Source of the DNA: Axinella damicornis
Taxonomy: Eukaryota > Porifera > Demospongiae > Axinellida > Axinellidae
Direction: 5' to 3'
Length of the DNA: 64,000 nt
Assembly (NCBI GenBank): GCA_963931865.1
Contig: OZ007514.1
Location: 1-64,000, forward strand
A model generated the notes under the pieces. That model saw only the letters and a program-made list of their open reading frames with translations, was not told the origin of the DNA and did not search any database. Shown here in pieces: positions 21,970 through 33,043 of the stretch. Within the stretch, counting starts at the first letter, position 1; each line of letters opens with the position of its first letter. Position numbers and translations under genes: made by a program.

Positions 21970-24900
21970 ATGGGTGAGCCAGCTGTACCGATCACTGGCT
22001 CCAGACGCGCATCTTCGAGATCAGTCACGGCCTCGAGACGCGGATCTTCAAAATCAGTGGACCAGAAAGTCCAGAACACTCTGCAGGGGCTTCATTTCGA
22101 TTCTGTCAGCATCGATGTCGCCGACAAGCGTATTTTGTGGGACGTGACGGGCCATGCACTCCCTGGGCGAGTACTGGCGATCATGGGACCCAGTGGTGAG
22201 CCAGACTCTAAGCCTACTGTACGGGATCTTTGTTCCCTCTCGCCATGAAGGCGGGGAGGGGGCGGGGTCTGTGCTGAGGTTGGAGGTTCTGATAGGGCTG
22301 TTTACATGTGGAACCTAGCTAGTACTGCTGCTCGTAATCTGTTTTGTACATCTTCTTGGCTGTAGGGTCCGGGAAGACAACGCTACTGAACACACTTGCA
22401 GGTCAGAAATCCATTGCCAGCGGTAAAATTACTGTGAATGGGCAGAGGCTGAGCAAGAGGATTAAGCGGAAGATCAGTTACGTCTTGCAAGCTGACATCT
22501 TCTTTCCTAACCTCACCCTCAGGGAGACACTCAGGGTAAGGATGCATTAGTGCACCCATCGTAAGGTCTGTCTCCCTCACCCCAACCCAGTTTACCACTA
22601 CACTCCCCCCACATGCCTCTGCAGTACTCAGCACTGTTGCGCCTTCCTTCAGAGCTGGGATTCCGAGCCAAGCTTCAGAAGGTACCACTCACGATGTAAC
22701 TCTGTACAAGTCCAGGTGCATGTTTGAACACTGCCTATCTGTGTGTGCAGGTTGAAGAGACTATTGAAACACTGAACCTGCAGGAGTGCGCCAACACCAG
22801 TAAGTAGTTCTGTGCACTTCTCTTTCAGCATCTCACGAGTTCTGTCTCCCTTCTCTTCTACTCGCAGTCATTGGAAATGCTCTCGTGCGTGGGTTGTCAG
22901 GAGGTAGGTGGTGTACTATAGTGTACTAGCTAGGACGGGGGGAGGTGCCAGGTCGGTTACTTACTAAGTTCGACTGTTGCTGTTCATATTTCTCTCAGGG
23001 GAGAAGAAACGAGCTAACATCGGATGTGAGCTGCTCACCAACCCCACCATACTGCTGCTGGACGTGAGTTTCTCATCCTCCGCGTCCTCTGACAGATGAA
23101 CCATGGTGTCTTTGCTCACTGTTCACCCACCCACCCACCCCACAGGAGCCAACATCTGGCCTTGACAGCAGCAGTGCTCTCTCCCTGCTCCAGCTGATCA
23201 CATCTCTGGCGACCAAGGAACAGAAGATAGTGATCACTTCCATCCATCAACCTTCCTCTCAGATGTTTCACATGTTTGATGGCCTCCTCCTCCTTGCCAA
23301 GGGAAAGGTAGTGCCACATGTTCAAGTATATGTTCTGAATCTCAGGCCGGGAGCTGAGCTCTTGCGGATGCAGTTAGAGTTCTGTTGCTCTCTCTTCAGG
23401 TGGCATACTTTGGTCCAGCGTCTGAGGTCATGAATCACTGTGCCAGGCTGGGGCTGCACTGCACCATGCAGTACAACCCTGCGGACTACATCTGTGAGTC
23501 ACCATCCACAGCACACCCCATAGACACGTCCGTGTTCCCGAGACTCATGCGCATCTTCACATTTAACCCTTTAAGCCCCATTGATGATTGATGTCTATAG
23601 ACATCATTTTAGACTCTATGCACTTGTAGGGTTTCTCGTCAGTCCAAAAAGTGACCAAAAAGGCTTCAGAGGGACTAGCACCCCCCCCCCCCCCCCCCTT
23701 TGCATGTTGTGGGCGATTTTTGATTTTAATGAGATTCATTGACCCCGGGATTTTTGCTATTTATAGACCCCACCCAGGGCCTCACGAAAACATGCAAATT
23801 GGTGGTGGTGTAAGGTGTGCCATCAGTCAGATCTGGCCCAAGTTTAGGGAAATCCTGGGCGATAATCCGGCTGACATCCACCTTTGACCTCCAATTGCTG
23901 GGCTTGTGGGGTCATGAATATCATTAACAGTATTACCCGAGGGGGCTCTCCATGTGTGCGAGCCCCACAAAATCTGGCCGCTGAGGAGCCTCGAATGCTG
24001 TGGGAGAGGAGTACCTACGAAGGTGGTGTGCGCTGAATGCATGTTGTCTTGGTGGGAAGAATTCGGTAGTTACATGTAACATCTGAAGATCAGAGGACAA
24101 TGGACCCACATTGACCTGACTTCCTTTCTTGTAGCTCTCCATTATTCTGTATCTGCTCCGCTACAGTGGAGGTGGTGAGTGACGCTGCCTCCAGGAAGGT
24201 GTTGATTGGGGAGGATCCCCAGCAGGAATCAAGACCAGTGAAGAGGTAATGGTGGAGTGAGGGATAGGGTGAAGACAGGGAGGAGAGAGATGTGACGCTA
24301 CCTTCACTGTTCTCCTCACAGGGCATGGTGGGATGTGTTGAGCAGGTGGAGAATTCGGAGGAGGTTGAGGTCTGAGAGTGGAATGGGATGTGAAGAGGAG
24401 AAGGCTATGGATGGTCACATGGACATCATGGAGTATGTGCAGAGTCCCCGGCTGCCTCGCAAGTTTCCCCCCCTGTCTGTGGTGAATCCCATTGTTGAAT
24501 TGACCCCTCCCATCACTGAAGAGGAAGAAGAGGAGGCGGAGGAGGAGGAGGAGGAGACGGCAAGCATCCTGAGAGGGCGGCAGCACAAGTGGCCTACCTC
24601 ATGGTACTGGCAACTCCTTGTTCTGACTGTGAGAACCTTCCGACAGTCACGTCATGTATTACTGTCCAAGCTGAACTTCATCCAGACTTTGTGCTTGGCA
24701 GTTGTTGTGAGCTTCATCTGGTTCCAGGTGCCCCGGGAGGAGCAGAGCATCTCAGACCGCTATGGTGTTGTAAGTGTAGTGAAGTTAGTGGAGTTTGCAT
24801 GAGGGAGGTCAAGGTACAATGGTATTTCCCTGTCTATATGGTCATCATGCACATTTTCCATGTGTTGTTGGATTACAAACTGCTGTCCATGTATGGCCAA

Positions 24901-25462
24901 AGAGCAAGACATTGTCACTGGGAATACTCGGTACCGCTGCTTGAGGTCCATGAAGGGGACTGGCTAGGATAAGGAACATAGCAGGAGAGGAGCCTGTACC
25001 ACAAGGGTTGCATGGTGGCCAACAGGGACGATGAGCCAGCCTGTACCACAAGGGTTGCATGGTGGCCAACAGGGACGATGAGCCAGTCAAACAGACGGAG
25101 GTCCCAGTGAACACTCTATCTTGCAGAGTACAGTACTGTAATACCTTGCATCTGCAGCCTCCTGCCTGACGCAACTAAGTTGAGGCATGAATGGGGCTTC
25201 CCAAAGCAAAGTGGGATGGGTACAGCCAGAAGCTGCACGCACTCCTTTGCAATCACATATGACATGTCTGTAAAATGTCTCTGATGTTCTCCACAGATTT
25301 TCTTTGTACCGTTGTTGTGGTCCTTCAGCTCATTGGTGGGTGTACTGGCAGCCTGTGAGTCCAAGCTAGTGTCATAGCAAAGCAGCTGCACAGATCCAAC
25401 GTTGACCCCCAACCATCCACATATGCCCACATATTCTACATGCACACATGCACACATTGTCA

Positions 25463-25516
<54 letters not shown>

Positions 25517-25517
25517 A

Positions 25518-25564
<47 letters not shown>

Positions 25565-25566
25565 AC

Positions 25567-25618
<52 letters not shown>

Positions 25619-25943
25619 ACATGCAGTCCCCAGTGAGCGTGTAGTGATATCCAAGGAGCGTGCCACAGGCACCTACCACCTCTCAGCCTACTACCTGGCC
25701 AAGACCTTCAGCGAGCTGCCCCTCCTCCTGCTGCTGCCCTCCATCTTCATCATCCCGGTGTACTGGGCAGCAGGGCTCAACGGAGCCGCCTCCTTCTTTG
25801 GAACGTGGTTCATCCTCCTCACCGCCTGCTTCGTGGCCCAGGTTAGCCGACACACAGCACATTTGTATTGATGGTCACAATACTGATGCTTGCCTAAGAA
25901 GGCAGTTCCAAGGTTGCTTATACGCTCACATCCTTCACTCTAC

Positions 25944-25991
<48 letters not shown>

Positions 25992-26566
25992 TGTGCACAC
26001 AGTCCCTAGGGCTACTGATCAGTTCAGTTGTGATGGACTTCCAGAAGTCTGTGGTGATTTCTGTGGTGTTGCTGCTTTCCTTCTCACTTGCTGGAGGGTT
26101 CTATGTGAAGCGTCTTCCGTTCTGGTTGCATTGGTATCAATATGCCTCCTTCATCACTTACGTCTTTGACTCTTTGCTGCTACTGGAGTTCACTCCAGAC
26201 TCACATTTTGCGTACGTACATATGTAGCGTAGTCAGTAGTATGGTTCACCGTGGGGTGGGGTTGGGGAGAATCCCTGTAGTGTGAGGTGGTGGGCCATTG
26301 ATTCCTTGCTCTGCGGGGGCAAAGAGCCTGGTTCACAGGTGGAGTCCTAACCCTACCCTGTACCGCACAGGTGTGACACGGAGTCCTCAGGATATGTTGT
26401 GTGCAACGTGACGGATGCAGTCAACACCACCATCCCTGGCACTGCAGTGCTGGAGCAGCTCGACGTGAACCTCCCGTTCTACGTGAACGTCATTGTCCTG
26501 TTCACATTTGCACTGAGTTTCAGAGTACTGGCCTACCTGGCACTACGGTTCTTGCACAGAACATAA
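21970..26566 (+). CDS. ABCG-family half-transporter, copy A
   Basis: Fourteen exons join in phase to 687 residues: 21970-22195, 22366-22535, 22625-22681, 22751-22799, 22868-22903, 22999-23063, 23146-23307, 23400-23493, 24167-24245, 24322-24769, 25297-25354, 25627-25841, 26003-26211 and 26371-26566. The nucleotide-binding domain comes first, the order typical of ABCG: Walker A GPSGSGKTT (near residue 75), a Q-loop (YVLQAD), signature LSGGEKKR, Walker B TILLLDEPTSGLD and an H-loop (TSIHQPSS). An acidic linker ([13 protein letters not shown]) follows, then six predicted membrane helices starting after [16 protein letters not shown], with [15 protein letters not shown] before helix 3 and a glycosylatable loop ([10 protein letters not shown]). 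Half-transporters work as dimers exporting lipids or xenobiotics; the substrate cannot be read. Intron 8 carries a TTAA MITE. A second ATG at 21959 opens an overlapping 62-codon upstream frame. Confidence 0.95.
23567..24080 (-). mobile_element. TTAA-flanked MITE copy 3, decayed
   Basis: Same family and orientation as the copy at 9697-10296. It starts at TTAA (23563-23566) followed by CCCTTTAAGCCCC, with many indels and a run of 19 C. The right end is eroded to GGTAGTTACATGTAAC. It lies in intron 8 of ABCG-A, which is 673 bp against 141 bp in ABCG-B; the paralogue reads GCATCTTAACATCTGA at the matching place, an uninterrupted TTAA. Confidence 0.85.
24993..25087. repeat. 47-bp tandem duplication
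   Basis: Two exact copies of a 47-bp unit beginning CCTGTACCACAAGGGTTGCA within intron 10 of ABCG-A. It is absent from ABCG-B. Confidence 0.95.
25462..25621. repeat. (CA)n microsatellite
   Basis: About 160 bp of nearly pure CA with occasional CC or AA interruptions in intron 11 of ABCG-A, ending at the splice acceptor ATGCAG/TCC. ABCG-B lacks it here. A shorter (CA)n follows at 25947-25986 in intron 12. Confidence 0.95.
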
Positions 26567-27177
26567 CGTGTCAAAGTTTTATACTATACTGTTATACATG
26601 CAGTGATGTATCAGAGATCATCTTTTGTACAAAATTAATCAATAGTGTCATGCTCGATCACACATCATGCTCATACCAAAAATGTTAACGCCTGAACGCA
26701 GAGGTGGACTGACAGTTTGAAAGTGCTACATGTTCCCACCCAACACACCTAATTGGCAAGAACTACGTACAGGTTTGAGAGTTGTACACTGTACACGTAT
26801 TGGACAGTCTCAGGCCCAAAGTGGCCTGCTGGCTTTGTGCATGGTCATAACTATGGCTAATTTCTCTCGTGTTATAATTATTGGCAGGTAGACCATCAAT
26901 AAGTGGTCAAGTTCTTAACGCTGCATCTCCAATGCAAGCCTGGAAGGCCCAACCCCCAATCTAGTCTAGGAACGTGACCCTTCTCGCGGTCTGGGTCCGA
27001 GACTAGGAGCGTTTGTAACGGCAAAGATTGTGATGGGATCAATGATTGTCTGCATCTTGACATTCCATGATCGATCCATTGTGCAACATGTGACGCAATG
27101 GTTGAAAGTTCACCAGCTATCTTATAGTACAAAAGTCTGTGTTGGAGATTGGCTGTCTTTCAACTTATGTCGTCGCG
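26567..27177. other. Spacer between the ABCG copies
   Basis: 611 bp. 26961-27007 contains TAGTCTAGGAACGTGACC...GGTCTGGGTCCGAGACTAG, a copy of the dispersed hairpin family. From about 27089 the sequence matches the ABCG-A promoter for some 35 bp, then diverges for about 45 bp before the start codon. Confidence 0.6.
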
Positions 27178-30100
27178 ATGGGTGAGCCAGCTGTACCGAT
27201 CCCTGCCTCCAGACGCGCATCGTCGAGATCAGTCACGGCCTCGAGACGCGGATCTTCAAAATCAGTGGACCAGAAAGTCCAGAACACTCTGCAGGGGCTT
27301 CATTTCGATTCTGTCAGCATCGATGTCGCCGACAAGCGTATTTTGTGGGACGTGACGGGCCATGCACTCCCTGGGCGAGTACTGGCAATCATGGGACCCA
27401 GTGGTGAGCCAGACTCTAAGCCACTGTGTGGGATCTCTGCTTTGTTATCTTATTAACTTGATTGTACGTCGTCTTGGCTGTAGGGTCAGGGAAGACAACG
27501 TTACTGAACACACTTGCAGGTCAGAAATCCATTGCCAGCGGTAAAATTACTGTGAATGGGCAGAGGCTGAGCAAGAGGATTAAGCGGAAGATCAGTTACG
27601 TCTTGCAAGCTGACATCTTCTTTCCTAACCTCACCCTCAGGGAGACACTCAGGGTAAGGATGCATTAGTGCACCCATCGTAAGGTCGGTCTCCCCCACCC
27701 CAACCCAGTTTACCACTACACTCCCCCCACATGCCTCTGCAGTACTCAGCACTGTTGCGCCTTCCTTCAGAGCTGGGATTCCGAGCCAAGCTTCAGAAGG
27801 TACCACTCACGATGTAACTCTGTACAAGTCCGGGTGCATGTTTGAACACTGCCTATCTGTGTGTGCAGGTTGAAGAGACTATTGAAACACTGAACCTGCA
27901 GGAGTGCGCCAACACCAGTAGGTAGTTCTGTGCACTTCTCTTTCAGCATCTCACGAGTTCTGTCTCCCTTCTCTTCTACTCGCAGTCATTGGAAATGCTC
28001 TCATGCGTGGGTTGTCAGGAGGTAGGTGGTGTACTATAGTGTACTAGCTAGGACGGGGGGAGGTGCCAGGTCGGTTACTTACTCGGTTTGACTGTCAGTG
28101 CTTGTCACTGTTGCTGTTCATATTTCTCTCAGGGGAGAAGAAACGAGCTAACATCGGATGTGAGCTGCTCACCAACCCCACCATACTGCTGCTGGACGTG
28201 AGTTTCTCATCGTCCGCGTCCTCTGACAGATGAACCATGGTGTCTTCGCTCACTGTTCACCCACCCACCCCACAGGAGCCGACGTCTGGCCTTGACAGCA
28301 GCAGTGCTCTCTCCCTGCTCCAGCTGATCACATCTCTGGCGACCAAGGAACAGAAGATAGTGATCACTTCCATCCACCAACCCTCCTCTCAGATGTTTCA
28401 CATGTTTGATGGCCTCCTCCTCCTTGCCAAGGGAAAGGTAGTGCCACATGTTCAAGTATATGTTCTGAATCTCAGGCCGGGAGCTGAGCTCTTGCGGATG
28501 CAGTTAGAGTTCTGTTGCTCTCTCTTCAGGTGGCATACTTTGGTCCAGCGTCTGAGGTCATGAATCACTGTGCCAGGCTGGGGCTGCACTGCACCATGCA
28601 GTACAACCCTGCAGACTACATCCGTGAGTCACCATCCACAGCACATCCCATAGACATGTCCATGTTCCAGAGACTCATGCGCATCTTAACATCTGACAAT
28701 CAGAGGACCCACATTGACCTGACCTCCTTTCTTGTATTATTCTGTATCCTCTACTCTGCCACAGTGGAGGTGGTGAGTGACGCTGCCTCCAGGAAGGTGT
28801 TGATTGGGGAAGATCCCCTGCAGGAATCAAGACCAGTGAAGAGGTAATGGTGGAGTGAGGGATAGGGTGAGGACAAGGAGGAGAGAGATGTGACACTGCC
28901 TTCACTGTTCTCCTCACAGGGCATGGTGGGATGTGTTGAGCTGGTGGAGAAATCGGAGGAGGTTGAGGTCTGAGAGCGGAATGGGATTTGAGGAGGAGAA
29001 GGCTATGGATGGTCACATGGACATCATGGAGTATGTGCAGAGTCCCCGGCTGCCTCGCAAGTTGCCCCCCCTGTCTGTGGTGAATCCCATTGTTGAATTG
29101 ACCCCTCCCATCACTGAAGAGGAGGAGGAGGAGGAGGAGGAGGAGGAGACGGCAAGTATCCTGAGAGGGCGGCAGCGCAAGTGGCCTACCTCATGGTACT
29201 GGCAACTCCTTGTTCTGACTGTGAGAACCTTCCGCCAGTCACGTCACTTACTGCTCTCCAAGCTGAACTTCATCCAGGCTGTCTGTTTGGCAGTAGTTGT
29301 GAGTCTCATCTGGTTCCAGGTTCCCCGGGAGGAGCGGAGCATCTCAGACCGCTATGGAGTTGTAAGTGTAACCCTGGTACACTGATAGTCATCAGTGATA
29401 GTCAGTCATCAGTGATAGTCAGTCATCACTGATAGTCAGTCATCAGTGATAAGTCATCAGTGCAGTATTGCACCATGTATACCCAATGGCAACCTTGCAT
29501 CAGAGTTTATATGAGAGGTCAATCAGGGTACTTCCTGTGCTGTGTGATTGTGGTTGTCATGCATACCTAGTGAGAGGTTGCATCAGAGTTTACACTGAAG
29601 TGTACCAGTATCCTGGGGCGCATTGTTTGTTGGGCTTCCAAGAGGAAAACACACTCCAACTTTGTGCATTCTTACAAACCAGCAATAACCACATATATAG
29701 GAGTGCAGTGTCCACCCTGTGTAATTAGTACAACTCTTGTCTCTAATTTCCTCTTCAGCTTTTCTTTATCCCCTTGTTCTGGTCGTTCAACTCCCTGGTG
29801 GGTGTGCTGGCAACCTGTGAGTCCCTTGTGTGGCATGCACTCTTTAGCAGGACACCATTCTGTTGTTGCCCAGATCTAACAATGACCCACACATGTACAT
29901 ACCGTATATTCTGCACAGTCCCCAGTGAGCATGTAGTGATATCCAAGGAGCGTGCCACAGGCACCTACCACCTCTCAGCCTACTACCTGGCCAAGACCTT
30001 CAGTGAGCTCCCCCTCCTCCTGCTGCTGCCCTCCATCTTCATCATCCCGGTGTACTGGGCAGCAGGGCTCAACGGAGCCGCCTCCTTCTTTGGAACGTGG

Positions 30101-30832
30101 TTCATCCTCCTCACCGCCTGCTTCGTGGCCCAGGTTAGCCGACACACATCACATTTGTATTGATGGTCACAATACTGATGCTTGCCTAAGAAGGCAGTTC
30201 CAAGGTTGCTTGTACGCTCACATCCTTCACTCTACCACACACACACACACACACACACTCGCATGTGCACACAGTCCCTAGGGCTACTGATCAGTGCAGT
30301 TGTGATGGACTTCCAGAAGTCTGTGGTGATTTCCGTGGTGTTGCTGCTCTCGTTCATGCTTGCTGGAGGGTTCTATGTGAAACGTCTTCCGTTCTGGCTG
30401 CATTGGTATCAATATGTCTCCTACATCACTTACATCTTTGACTCTTTGCTGCTACTGGAGTTCACTCCAGACTCACACTTTGCGTACGTACATGTAGTCA
30501 GTGGTACAGTTAACCGTGGGGTGGGGACCGTGGGGTTGGGGAGAATCCTATCTGTGTGGGTATTGTGAGGGAGAAATCAGCCAGTTGTATGTACAGTGTG
30601 TGTGGTGCTACCTGTCGTTTCCCATCTATCCCGCAGGTGTGACACGGAGTCCTCAGCATATGTTGTGTGCAATGTGACGGATGTAACCAACACCACCATC
30701 CCTGGCACTGCAGTGCTGGAGCAGCTCAACGTGAGCCTCCCATTCTACGTGAACGTCATTGTCCTGTTCACATTTGCACTGAGTTTCAGAGTACTGGCCT
30801 ACCTGGCACTACGATTCTTGCACAGAAAATAA
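27178..30832 (+). CDS. ABCG-family half-transporter, copy B
   Basis: A tandem paralogue of the gene at 21970 with identical exon structure and phases: 27178-27403, 27484-27653, 27743-27799, 27869-27917, 27986-28021, 28133-28197, 28276-28437, 28530-28623, 28765-28843, 28920-29361, 29759-29816, 29919-30133, 30275-30483 and 30637-30832. The product is 685 residues; two fewer Glu in the acidic linker account for the difference. All NBD motifs are intact (GPSGSGKTT, LSGGEKKR, TILLLDEPTSGLD). Exons and introns 2-7 are nearly identical to copy A, while introns 1, 8, 10 and 11 differ strongly. An in-frame upstream ATG at 27139 would add 13 residues, but it has no counterpart in copy A, so 27178 is preferred. 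Confidence 0.95.
29383..29464. repeat. 17-bp tandem repeat (AGTCATCAGTGAT)
   Basis: Four to five units of CAGTCATCAGTGATAGT in intron 10 of ABCG-B, absent from copy A. Confidence 0.85.
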
Positions 30833-31124
30833 CAGGTCACACTTTATAGTCATCATTATCGTGACACATCAGAGATCATTACTTTTGTGCTATTTATATT
30901 TATATCACACCTATATATATATATATATATATATAGTATATATGCTTTCACTATGATTGTGTAAAATGTCATGAAAATAATGCCAGCACACAGTGCTCCA
31001 TCAGAGTTTACTATATGACATGATGCAACCTACTATGTGTCCCCGCCCTCAGTCTCCACCTCCTGGCGCTGGTGGGACGCCTGCAGTGCAAGGGATCAGT
31101 GGTTCTGGTCAGGTGCATGGGCTA
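30833..31124. other. Convergent 3' region, ABCG-B / LRRC23
   Basis: 292 bp between two stop codons, AT-rich, with a (TA)n tract at about 30911-30936. No gene. Confidence 0.6.
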
Positions 31125-32941
31125 TCATTGTGTGGGTTTAAGGTACAGGTCTCCCACCATCAAAACGTCCACACCCACCTCCTCAGCGTCAGCCCTCTCC
31201 TCCTCTGTGAACTCATCCTTGTCCAGCCGCTCCAGTTTCCGCAGTGCAACCAGCACCTCCAGACGGTAGTCATCCAGCTCACTCACCGGACACTCTGCGG
31301 AGGATGGCATGAGTGCAGTTGTAAGGTGCTCCCAGACTAGGTCTGCCCATGCAGGCAGCTCGTCGCATGCAACAAAAAGCTGGAGGCGTATAAGCTCGTC
31401 GCATGCAACAAAAAGCTGGAGGCGTATACTAAGCCTGCAAGCACATGAGTAGTCTCATTCCCAGGTGCTTGGTAATTTGGCTAGCAAATGAGTCTAAGCA
31501 ACATTGCTGAAAGTGATCACTGACATGCTTTATTAATGACCTACCTGCCAATATGAGAGCCCTAAGAAATGGCAGGCTCTGCAGTCGATTCACCTCAGAG
31601 ATCTCTGCAATAGCATTCGCCCTGCAGACAATCACATCAGACATGAACAGTAGGCCTACTCCTGGAACTCTGATTTGTCACTTCATTCTGAGGAGAGCTG
31701 ATGGAAGCCTCACCTGAGGTTGAGGTACTGCAGTGCTTCCATGCTGGGTGGCAAGCCAGAGAGAGAGGAGAGCTTGTTCTCTCGGAGGTGCAGGGTGGTC
31801 AGCTGCCGGAGCACCCCAAGGCCCTCCAACTCGGCCAGCTGGTTTGAGGCGAGGTAGAGCCTTTGCAGGGATGGAAGCTGCAGGCCAGCTGTGCTGGATA
31901 GCTGGTTGCCATGGAGATCAAGCACTCGTAGACTGGGTAGGGTACGTTGTGTCATGCCACACACCTCGGTGATGCGGTTGACTGCATGTGGGGGGTTGTT
32001 TACTGGACAGATACCTTACTGCACAGAGAGCACTGGGAATAGTGCACACAATACATGACCATATGAACTCACATGCCAAGTTGAGGTTCTCGAGCATGGG
32101 GTGTGCAATACCCTCCGTTGATGTGATCGTGTTGTGTGCAAAGCTGGCCACTTGAAGATACTGCAACTGGAAGGGATGAAACAGGTTGTCAAGGTTCCTA
32201 TCTAGTATGTAAGGTAGAAAGTGTGGGGGGCCAACCTCCTGCAGCTGAGCCGAGGTGAGTTGGTTGTGGTCTGCCTTCAGGGAGAGGAGGTGGGGCAGGG
32301 CATTGAGTGAGCTGATGTCCCTCAAATGGTTCCCTGAGATATCCTGCACGGGAAGACAACCACCACTTACCTCAGTATCCCCACAGCACCACTAGGAGAC
32401 TCACCACATATCGGACATGCGCAAAGCAGTTCAGCACTGCTACATCAGTCAGCCCCCTGACATTGAGACACAACATGAGTACACAGGAAGTCAAATGTGT
32501 GACGGAAAGCTGGTATGGCTCACTTGTCCCGAAGGTCCATGCGGACATACGCGTGTGCAAGCCCACTCCCAGTCTTGCACAGCAGTGACAGTCCCTCGCC
32601 AGCCAATTCCTTCGTAAGAGGGAGATCCTCATAAGCCTGCACATACATGGGGGTGGGTCATTTGAATTTAGCCACAGCAAGTCTGCATCTAAACTTAAAC
32701 AGTGCTCTCTCGATCAGCTCAGACCAGACTACTCTTGGTCTTGTCCCCAGACTTGTTCCTGTAGGGCTGCCTGACTCACAGGAGTTTGGACCCCCAGGGC
32801 CTAGTCTGGATCCCAGACCCTTCAAACTAGGCCTACCCGGCCAGCTTTATCCTTCTCCTTCCCTCTCTCGCCACTCACCTCCTCTTCAATTCCCTCCGCA
32901 GGGCCAGGGCCCTCAAGGTCTTCCTCCTCTTCTTCAGACAT
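31125..32941 (-). CDS. LRRC23: LRRC23, leucine-rich radial-spoke protein
   Basis: Eight exons join in phase to 312 residues: 32879-32941, 32524-32636, 32405-32456, 32236-32343, 32073-32160, 31714-31981, 31545-31621 and 31125-31294. The acidic N-terminus (MSEEEEEDLEGPG) and the following GLSLLCKTGSGLAHAYV are close to animal LRRC23. Leucine-rich repeats follow (DISGNHLRDISSLNALPHL, ASFAHNTITSTEGIAHPML, VLDLHGNQLSST, LTTLHLRENKLSSLSGL, LQYLNLRANAIAEI), ending in the LRR-cap-like VALRKLERLDKDEFTEEERA. In vertebrates the protein is part of radial spoke 3 of motile cilia and sperm flagella. The C-terminus is shorter than in human. Intron 1 contains a hairpin-family copy near 32730-32830. It shares a 102-bp promoter with the TBC1D24-like gene. 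Confidence 0.93.
31359..31435. repeat. 36-bp direct repeat, two copies
   Basis: Two adjacent copies of AGCTCGTCGCATGCAACAAA plus AAGCTGGAGGCGTATA in the last intron of LRRC23. The CTCGTCGC...GCA core resembles the interior of the dispersed hairpin element. Confidence 0.85.
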
Positions 32942-33043
32942 TCTGTATACGTCGCTAAGCAACGAGCTCTATTTGTAAGTAGTAGTGTACGTCCGTCCGC
33001 GCATGATCACAGCGCACCCGGTACCCAGCCGCACCGATGGGAT
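32942..33043. promoter_or_regulatory. Bidirectional promoter LRRC23 / TBC1D24-like with X-box
   Basis: 102 bp between divergent start codons. GTCGCTAAGCAAC at 32951-32963 fits the RFX X-box consensus RYYVYY-N-RRNRAC at every position. It lies 10 bp from the LRRC23 start codon, so it may be in the 5' UTR or core promoter. Regulation by RFX is inferred, not shown. Confidence 0.6.

Noticed and set aside
25372..25679. CV/HT repeat frames around CA tracts (also 38590-38907, 60802-61161 and 62804-63284)
   Set aside because: Dinucleotide repeats read as open frames.
26347..26361. CTAACCCTACCC near an ABCG-A exon as an interstitial telomere
   Set aside because: Barely two degenerate units; chance.
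27139..27177. In-frame upstream ATG giving ABCG-B 13 extra residues
   Set aside because: Not present in copy A, where identity starts at MGEPAVPI.
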